A stretch of DNA of 64,000 nucleotides from Alphaproteobacteria bacterium. Lineage in GTDB: Bacteria > Pseudomonadota > Alphaproteobacteria > Rhizobiales > Xanthobacteraceae. The notes beneath the pieces are model-generated. The model did no database searches and was not told where the DNA came from. It worked only from the letters and a program-made list of their open reading frames with translations. This document shows, piece by piece, positions 57,886-64,000 of this stretch (the first letter of the stretch is position 1; every line of letters starts with the position of its first letter). The position numbers and the translations under genes were made by a program. The DNA lies in the NCBI GenBank assembly GCA_037200445.1, contig JBBCGH010000001.1:4833162-4897161 (forward strand), read 5' to 3'.

Positions 57886-58671
57886 CTACGCACCGGCGAC
57901 CGGCACCGTGTAGTTCAGCGCGAGCCGGCCTCCATCCACATAGATCGTCTCGCCGGTGAGGTAGCTCGCCTCCTTGGAGGCGAGGAAGGCCGCGACCGAC
58001 GCAACCTCGTCCGGGTCGGCGATGCGGCCGAGCGGCGTGCGCGAAAGCAGGCGGTTTTGTGCCGCCTTGTCATTGGCCACGCCTTTCAAAATGTCGGTCA
58101 TGATCGAGCCCGGGCCGATCGCGTTGACGCGGATGCCATAGGGCGCGAGCGACAGCGCCATCACCTTGGTGAGCTGGTCGGTGCCGCCCTTCGAGATGCA
58201 GTAGGGCACCTGGTTCGGGATTGCGACGCGCGCATTGACCGAGCTCATGTTGACGATCGCGCCGGGCGGCTTGCCGGCCTTCACCTGCGCGACCATCTGT
58301 TTCGCAGCCGCCTGCCCGACCAGGAACATGCCCTTGAGATTGACGCGCAGCACGCGGTCGAAGTCGGCCTCCGCGATGTCGAGAAAGTCCGCCGTGTGGA
58401 TGATCCCGGCGTTATTCACCAGGATGTCGAGGTCGCCCGACACACCGCAGGCTTCCGCAACTACATTGCGCGCATCGCCTGCCGCGCCCACATCCGTGCG
58501 CACGAAGCGCGCCGCGGTCCCAAGCGACGCCGCGGCTCCCTTGCCGGCCGTCTCGTCGATGTCCCCAATAACGACGCGCGCGCCTTCGGCCACAAAGCGT
58601 TTGGCGATCGCTAACCCGATCCCGCGCGCCCCGCCCGTTACGATAGCGGTCTTTTGATCGAGCATGCCCAT
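57886..58671 (-). CDS. Short-chain dehydrogenase/reductase
   Basis: The 261-residue classical SDR has the cofactor motif TGGARGIG, NNAG in LVNNAGII, a serine in VNMSSVNA and the YxxxK in YCISKGG. An acidic residue after strand 2 (GDIDE) suggests NAD rather than NADP. Start 58671 or 58665 is possible. The substrate is unknown. It is convergent with the ABC importer operon and divergent from the alcohol-dehydrogenase-like gene. Confidence 0.88.
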   Translation of the reverse strand: MGMLDQKTAIVTGGARGIGLAIAKRFVAEGARVVIGDIDETAGKGAAASLGTAARFVRTDVGAAGDARNVVAEACGVSGDLDILVNNAGIIHTADFLDIAEADFDRVLRVNLKGMFLVGQAAAKQMVAQVKAGKPPGAIVNMSSVNARVAIPNQVPYCISKGGTDQLTKVMALSLAPYGIRVNAIGPGSIMTDILKGVANDKAAQNRLLSRTPLGRIADPDEVASVAAFLASKEASYLTGETIYVDGGRLALNYTVPVAGA

Positions 58672-58756
58672 CGTCCCCTCCTGCCCACGCCTTGCGCAGA
58701 TTCCAAAATCCCGCCAAGTCTAGCCACCAATTCCGTCAAACAAAAACGAGGAAACG

Positions 58757-59769
58757 ATGCGCGCCGTCGGTTACCGGAAGTCGCTGCCAATCGATGACCC
58801 TTCCTCCCTGCTCGATATCGAGCTCGACAAGCCGTCGCCGCAGGGGCGCGACCTCCTGGTGCAGGTGAAGGCTATCTCGGTCAATCCGGTGGATTACAAG
58901 ATGCGCAAGCGCGCGGAGCCGAAGGATGGCGAGCCGCCGAAGATCCTCGGCTACGACGCGACCGGCGTGGTGCCGCGACCGGACCTGACGTGACGCTGTT
59001 CAAGGTGGGCGACGCGGTCTGGTACGCGGGCTCGATCATCCGGCCGGGCACCAACTCGGAATTCCATCTGGTCGACGAGCGCATCGTCGGGCGCAAGCCG
59101 AAATCGCTCGATTTCGCGCCGGCGGCCGCGCTGCCGCTCACATCGATCACCGCATGGGAGATGCTGTTCGACCGCTTCGCGATCGCGCGCGGCGGGGCTG
59201 AGGGCAAATCGCTGCTAATCGTCGGCGGCGCCGGCGGCGTCGGCTCGATCTGCATTCAGCTCGCACGCCGATTGACCAAGCTGACCGTCATCGCCACGGC
59301 TTCACGCCCGGAAACGCAGGCCTGGTGCAAGGAATTGGGCGCGCACCACGTCGTCGATCACTCCAAGCCGATGGCCGAGCAACTTAAAGAGCGCGGCCAC
59401 CGCTTCGTCGACTACATCTTCGGCGTCACGCATTCCGACCAGCACTTCGACACGATCGCGGAGGTGATCGCGCCGCAGGGCAAGTTCGGCCTGATCGACG
59501 ACCCGAAGCCGTTCGAGTTTTCCAGGCTCAAGGGCAAGAGCGCCTCGCTTCACTGGGAAGCGATGTTCACCCGCTCGACCTTCCAGACCGCGGACATGGA
59601 CGCGCAGCACCGACTGCTCAACGAGGTCGCCGAGATGGTCGATGCAGGCACGATCCGCACGACGTTGGCGGAGAATCTCGGCCGCATCAATGCGGCGAAC
59701 CTGCGCCGCGCCCACGCCATGGTCGAGAGCAACCGCACCCGCGGCAAGCTGGTGCTGGAAGGCTTCTGA
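58757..59769 (+). pseudogene. Zinc-binding-type alcohol dehydrogenase/quinone reductase family protein, one apparent frameshift
   Basis: Two frames give one medium-chain reductase of about 337 residues. The N-terminal part (MRAVGYRKSLPIDDPSSLL) runs to ILGYDATGVV. The C-terminal part resumes as TGPDVTLFKVGDAVWYAG, with the cofactor site IVGGAGGVGSICIQLA. Adding one base near 58970 makes the reading continuous. Likely NADPH-dependent. The frameshift is probably a sequencing error. Confidence 0.8.
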
Positions 59770-59785
59770 TCGCGAAAAGCTGCGA

Positions 59786-60264
59786 TCAGGCCTTCGGGTC
59801 GCGCTCCATCGCCTGCCTGGACAGCGCGAGGTGAATCTCGCGCAGCTCGGTCAGCGCTTCCGCGGCCTCGCGCATCTGCCGCTCGAAGAAGCCGATCTGC
59901 TCGAGGCACTTCTCGGCAGTCAGCTTCAGCGTGTGAGCGTTCGCGCGGCCGGACTGCGCCTCGGTCATCTGGCTGATCTCGGCGAGCGTGAAGCCGAGCT
60001 TCTTGCCCTTGACGATCAGCGCAAGGCGGTCGCGGTCCGCGCGGCTGAAGATGCGGCGGCGCCCGTCGCGCTCCGGAGAGATGAGCCCGCGGCTGTGATA
60101 GAAGCGCAGCGCGCGCAGCGTGAGGCCGAATTCCTGCGCCAGTTCGGCGATGGTGTACTCGGTTTTCTCGGCGCCCGCGGCGCCTCCTGACTGATCGTCA
60201 GACGACGGAGAAGCGATCCAGAATACGTCGTGGCGGCAAGCGAATCGGAATTGAAAGAATGCAC
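59786..60264 (-). CDS. MerR family transcription regulator, N-terminus uncertain (possible frameshift)
   Basis: The minus strand encodes a MerR winged helix: EYTIAELAQEFGLTLRALRF, then YHSRGLISPERDGRRRIFS. A coiled-coil dimerisation region follows, with a single cysteine in EKCLEQIGFF. The frame upstream of EYTIAEL has no usable start codon down to a stop. A start GTG at 60264 (MHSFNSDSLAATTYS) lies in another frame, so a one-base frameshift near 60190-60210 is likely, giving about 159 residues. The inducer is unknown. Confidence 0.65.
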
Positions 60265-60446
60265 GTCAACCTCTCGAATGTGGGTGATTGCCCTAGCGGG
60301 CGTCGGGGGCCATCAGCACTGACGCAGCGGCTCACCGGGAGAAATTTACTGTTAAGTGCCGCGTGAATGCGTCTTTGCGACCGCACCCGCCGCAACGTCA
60401 GCCCGCCGATAACTGAACGGCTGTTAAGACCGCGGTCCGCGTTTGC

Positions 60447-62076
60447 TTACCGCAGGTACCCGGTTGCTATCAGATCCGCGGTCAGCCGATCCGCAATCTC
60501 CGGCGCTGTAATCGACTTGCCGATCTCGAGGCGCGGGCTGCCGCACCACGACGGCTGGGCGGCAAGGATCGCTTTCACGGCGCGTTCAGCCTCAACCGCG
60601 TCGCCGTCGTGCTGCGCGACGATCGCGCGGGCGAGTTGGCCGTAGACATAACTTTCGCTCGTGATCTGCGCGGTCTGATAGCGCGCCTCCGGCCAGTCGC
60701 CGCGCACGTAGTGAGCGATGAAGAGATAGAAGTGATACCAGCCGGGCACGATGCCGGCCGCACCAATCGCCTTGCGCAGGATTTCCATGCCGCGCTCGAT
60801 CTGGCCCGCACAGATCAGGCGTCCGCCGTAGTCCGCGGGAATCAGCAGATCGTACCTGTTGAGCGCCATCGCCTTTTCGGCGGTCGCGATCGCGCCCTCG
60901 TTCTCGCCGAGAAAGAACAGGATGTTGAACAGGATGTGGTAGCCGCGCGCATTCTGCGGCCGGAGTTCGATGCCACGCCGCGCCGCTTTCAGGGCGCGAT
61001 CGAGCGGCGGGCCGTCGCCGGGCCGCATGCCGAATCCGGTGAAGTACTCGCGGCTGTAGAAGATGGCGAGCGTGGTATGCCCGGTCGCGAAGTTCGGATC
61101 GAGCGCCACCAGATGCTCCAGCCCTGGCGCACGCGCACATGCGCCGCCGGATCGTAGGTGCGCAGCGCGTCGCCCGCTTCGAGCAGGCAGCAGTAGCGCA
61201 TATCGAGCTTGCCGGAGGAGAGGCGCTTGGCGCGGTCGTTGGCCGAGATCACCCCAAACGGCTGAACGACGGTCGTGGCGAGTTGCAGGATGATGCTCTG
61301 CTCGATTTCCTCGCAGTCCTCCACGCAGGATATCCGCTCGAACGAACGCGACCAGATCACCGTCGCATCCGATTCATCGATCAGCCGGAAGCGCAGGTCG
61401 ACCGTATCGCCGCGATATTCCACGACGCCATCTGAGCCGGTAGTCCGAGCGCGCTGCGCCTTGGGGAGCGACGGCAGAGGGTTGCGTGGCGCGTGCGGAC
61501 GGGGGGCGCTGCCGCCATGATGTTGATGATGTCGAACAGCGCGAACGCCTCGGCGAGTTTTCCGCCCAGCGCTTCGAGCGCAACCGCGCGCGTCTGCGGC
61601 GTTCCGATCACCACGAATGGCGCCACGCGCAGCGACGGCATGCCGTTGCCGGGCAGCAGCATGGGCTGCGTGGGCGGTGCCGCTTCCGTCTTGGAGAAAG
61701 ATTCCGCCATATCATGCGCGGAGCGCCAGCCGATGCGCGGCACATAGCCGCCGCGCGGCAGGCTGATCATGATCGTGTCGTCGGCGCCGGGACCCGCGTA
61801 GTAGCGCTCGAGCGCGCGCCGCAACCGCGTCGCCTCCACCCGCACGATCGGATCGACCTGCGGATCGAAGCTCGTGTCGCGCCGCAGCACCTCGACCCCT
61901 ATGGTATAACCCTTGAGGCGCTCGCCCTTGCCGCGCAGCTGCGCTTCCACGATGAAGTACAGGAAGGTCGCGAGCTGCGGCGAATTGCAGAAAACCGAGC
62001 TTGCGGTCATGCGCTCGACCTGCACGCGGACGGCCGCGGCGTTCGGTTGATTCAGTGCTATCGGCGCGGAGCTCAT
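60447..62076 (-). pseudogene. Winged-helix/TPR protein (adenylate-cyclase-type helix-turn-helix), several apparent frameshifts
   Basis: The N-terminus at 62076 encodes a DNA-binding-like domain, with KGYTIGVEVLRRDTSFDPQ and DPIVRVEATRLRRALERYY. This is known from rhizobial proteins annotated as adenylate cyclase or winged-helix TPR proteins. A middle part (VVEYRGDTVDLRFRLID, 61381-61423) and a C-terminal TPR part (LVALDPNFATGHTTLAIFY, from about 61115 to 60447) follow in other frames. At least two single-base shifts lie at about 61425-61500 and 61122-61128. Function unknown. Confidence 0.65.
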
Positions 62077-62332
62077 CGATTTCTACTCGGTCGCGCATGT
62101 AAGTGACGATGCGCGTACCGCTAGGGGTTGCCCCAACGTGCCCACCCGCACTCAACCTATCGCACCGGCGGGCTTCGGCACAGCAGGATTTGCGCTTCCA
62201 CCGGCACTTTGACCAACATCGCCGCGTGGCTGGATCATCCCGGCGACGCGCAGAACACGGGATTTTGACCCAACGGCATCGGACTTGATGCCCGTGCCAT
62301 GATCGCGCATGGGAGTGTCGTGGACGGAATCA

Positions 62333-63540
62333 ATGCATGAAATCGATGTAACGGTAATCGGAGCCGGTGCGGCGGGCGTTGCGGCGGCGCGGCGGCTAGC
62401 CGACGCGCGCGTGCCCTGCGTACTGATCGAAGCGCGCAGGCGTGTCGGCGGGCGCGCGCTGACCTTGCCCGGCGAATTCGCGCTCGACCTCGGCTGCGGC
62501 TGGCTGCATTCGGCCAACGAGAACGAGTGGGCCGAGCTGGCGCCCAAGCTTGGTTTTGCAATCGACGACTTTCCGCCACCGTGGGCGCGGCCGGCCTGGG
62601 AAGGCAATTTTCCGCCGGCCGAGCAGAAGGAGTACTGGGCCGCTTGGCACAGCTTTTACCAGCGCGTCGACGCCGCGGAGCACAAGGACCTCCTGCTCTC
62701 CGACTGCTACGAGCCGGGCAATCGCTTCAACCCGATGATCGGCGCGGTGGTCACTTACGCGAACGGCGCCGAGGCCGAGAAGATCACCACCCGCGAATAC
62801 GCGCTCTACCACGACACCGCGCAAAACAAGCGCATCGAGCGCGGCTACGGCACGCTGATCGCGGCCTATGCGGCCGGCCTCGACGTGCGGCTTGATTGCC
62901 CGGTCTCGCTGATCGACCACACAGGCAAGCGCCTGCGTATCGTTACCGCGCGCGCGCGAACTCTCCGCACGCACCGCGATCGTCGCTGTGCCGCCCGGCA
63001 CGATCGCGAACGGAGCACTGCGCTTCTCTCCAGATCTGCCTCCCAAGATGGAGGCGGCCCACGCCCTGCCGCTCGGCGTCGCCAACAAGGCGTTTCTGCG
63101 GATCGACAACCCCGACCGCGGGACACGCGCGTCACCGGCTCACGCGTAACGCACGAGACCGGCATGTACACGCTGCGCGCCTTCGGCCGGCCGGTGATCG
63201 AAGGCTATTTCGGCGGCCGCGTTTGCGGCCTCGCTCGAAGGCGCGATCACGCCGTTCGCGATCGAGCAGCTCTGCGCGGCGCTCGGCAACGACATCCGCA
63301 AACGCCTGACCCCGATCACCGAGTCCGCCTGGGCCAGCGATCCTGGTCGCTCGGCTCGTACTCGTATGGCTCTGTCGGCGCTGAGGCCGCACGCGCCGCA
63401 CCTCGCGGCACCGCTCGACGACCGGCTGTTCTTTGCCGGCGAGCACACATCGCCGCACGATTTCTCCACGGCGCATGGCGCGTACCGCCACCGGCGTCAC
63501 GGCGGCGGACGAGGCGATCAGAGCCTTGCGAGTTCAGCCG
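62333..63540 (+). pseudogene. Flavin-dependent amine oxidase family protein, many apparent frameshifts
   Basis: The N-terminal 200 residues have the FAD site VTVIGAGAAGVAAARRL, GGRALTLPGEFALDLG and LIEARRRVGGR, as in monoamine oxidases. Family pieces continue in other frames: TAIVAVPPGTIANGAL near 63000, TGMYTLRAFGRPVIEGYFGG near 63165, and DDRLFFAGEHTSPHDFSTAHG near 63420-63480. Four or five shifts are needed, from about 62950 on. The final FAGEH motif marks the true C-terminal FAD region, so the gene was once complete. Confidence 0.65.
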
Positions 63541-63834
63541 GCGTGATCGCCGCGAGCCCGAAGCGCCGCCGCGCCAGCGCGCAGGACTCGTCGCCCGGCT
63601 GACAGGTGCGGCACACATCCGGCCGCACCGCGTAGACGGCGCACGCGGTCGTGACGCCGACTTCGCCTGCAGCGCGTTGCAGCGATTGCCTGTGCAACGC
63701 AATCGTGCCGCGCACGTCATCGACATAGTGGCGCGGATAGCCTCGAACTCGGCTTTGCGTTTCGAGCGCGAAGCGCGGCCCAGTCGGCCCGAATACGCGC
63801 AGCAGGCGCCGCACGCCTGACAGATATCGGCCAC
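63518..63834 (-). pseudogene. YkgJ-type cysteine cluster protein, apparent frameshift
   Basis: The start MADICQACGACCAYS at 63834 (GTG codon) contains the CxxCxxCC metal-binding cluster of the YkgJ family. The rest (RHYVDDVRGTIALHRQ, AVRPDVCRTCQPGDESC) lies in another frame. They join between about 63770 and 63790. Probably a small zinc or iron-sulfur protein. Confidence 0.65.
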
Positions 63835-64000
63835 CTATTTCTCGTCCAGCTCTTCGAGCATCGGGACGCCGCCGGCCTCTTCGGCGCCGGGCCTCCTCGC
63901 TATCCTCGATCTCGGCAACCTCGTCGGCCTTCGCCTCATCCTCCGCGAGAATCGGGCGCGGCGGCCTCCTTCAGGGTGCCCATGTCGCTCGCGACCTGTG
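63835..64000 (-). CDS. C-terminus of an unrecognised acidic protein (5' end outside window)
   Basis: The minus strand ends with AEEAGGVPMLEELDEK and a TAG at 63837-63835, directly before the YkgJ-type start. Further upstream the codons give an acidic stretch (LAEDEAKADEVAEIEDSEEA), but one or two base shifts are needed to keep it open. I do not recognise the protein. Confidence 0.35.
   Translation of the reverse strand, partial: TGRERHGHPEGGRRARFSRRMRRRPTRLPRSRIARRPGAEEAGGVPMLEELDEK

Noticed and set aside
60265-60446. Possible gene or RNA between MerR and the winged-helix/TPR gene
   Set aside because: No conserved frame, terminator or clear stem is seen in these 182 bases. It looks like ordinary promoter DNA.
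62077-62332. Possible gene in the 256-base divergent gap before the amine oxidase
   Set aside because: No supported start, hairpin-plus-T terminator or family sequence is seen. Probably promoter region.

Overview
The window is GC-rich DNA from an alphaproteobacterium, most likely of the order Hyphomicrobiales near the Bradyrhizobium/Rhodopseudomonas/Xanthobacteraceae group. This is inferred from gene content, not from a search. The signs are a zapA-6S RNA-fau-ymdB neighbourhood, a tkt/gap/pgk/class I fba cluster, the ABC exporter/rpmE/rcdA block, a TrcR (DUF1013) gene, a CtrA-type TTAA-N7-TTAA box, and several palindromic intergenic repeats of the kind common in this group. No insertion sequence, prophage, integrase, CRISPR array, tRNA or rRNA was found. 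The region reads as core chromosome.

Layout. 0-1.4 kb: the end of a heme-copper oxidase subunit I gene and a membrane-anchored diheme cytochrome c. 1.4-8.4 kb (mostly minus): a frameshifted gamma-glutamyltransferase, ybgC, a phosphatase-like gene, a Nudix gene, ruvB-ruvA-ruvC, a frameshifted EamA exporter and a divergent frameshifted Lrp regulator. 8.5-14.2 kb: TauE/SafE permease, YebC, a Tat-exported amidohydrolase, ymdB, fau, 6S RNA, a WYL-like gene, zapA and a DUF4164 gene. 14.4-17 kb: a frameshifted amidase and two small membrane proteins. 17-28.8 kb: tkt, a tandem JmjC/cupin pair, gap, pgk, a PHB-depolymerase-like esterase, fba, a thiE-like gene, a Sel1-repeat protein and an inositol-phosphatase gene. 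28.9-33.7 kb: a MotA/MotB-like pair, an ABC exporter, rpmE and rcdA. 33.8-34.0 kb: a predicted CtrA-driven small RNA. 34-39 kb: a copper operon (DUF2946, TonB receptor, YcnI, CopC-CopD-YtkA). 39.1-47.9 kb: DUF1192, a methyltransferase, a quinone reductase, a membrane-anchored NagZ-like hydrolase, a GGDEF/EAL protein, YqgE, a DsbD-N protein and a peroxiredoxin. 48-51.7 kb: DUF2778, rnhA, thrB and TrcR. 51.8-57.7 kb: a Crp/Fnr regulator divergent from a branched-chain-type ABC importer operon with a fused permease-ATPase. 57.9-64 kb: SDR, a frameshifted alcohol dehydrogenase, MerR, a winged-helix/TPR protein, a flavin amine oxidase and a YkgJ-like gene, most of them carrying apparent frameshifts.

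Functional themes. Central carbon flow is clustered (tkt, gap, pgk, fba). Cell-cycle and division functions recur (zapA, rcdA, TrcR, a CtrA box and a c-di-GMP enzyme). Copper handling forms one compact four-gene operon. The most interesting unexplained element is the structured, terminator-ended RNA at about 33.84-33.95 kb. Its predicted promoter carries a full CtrA box, and it exposes CUCC-type sequences that could pair with ribosome binding sites.

Quality caution. At least eight genes carry single-base frameshifts, several in or next to G/C runs, and these are concentrated in the last 3 kb. Many are probably sequencing errors rather than true pseudogenes.
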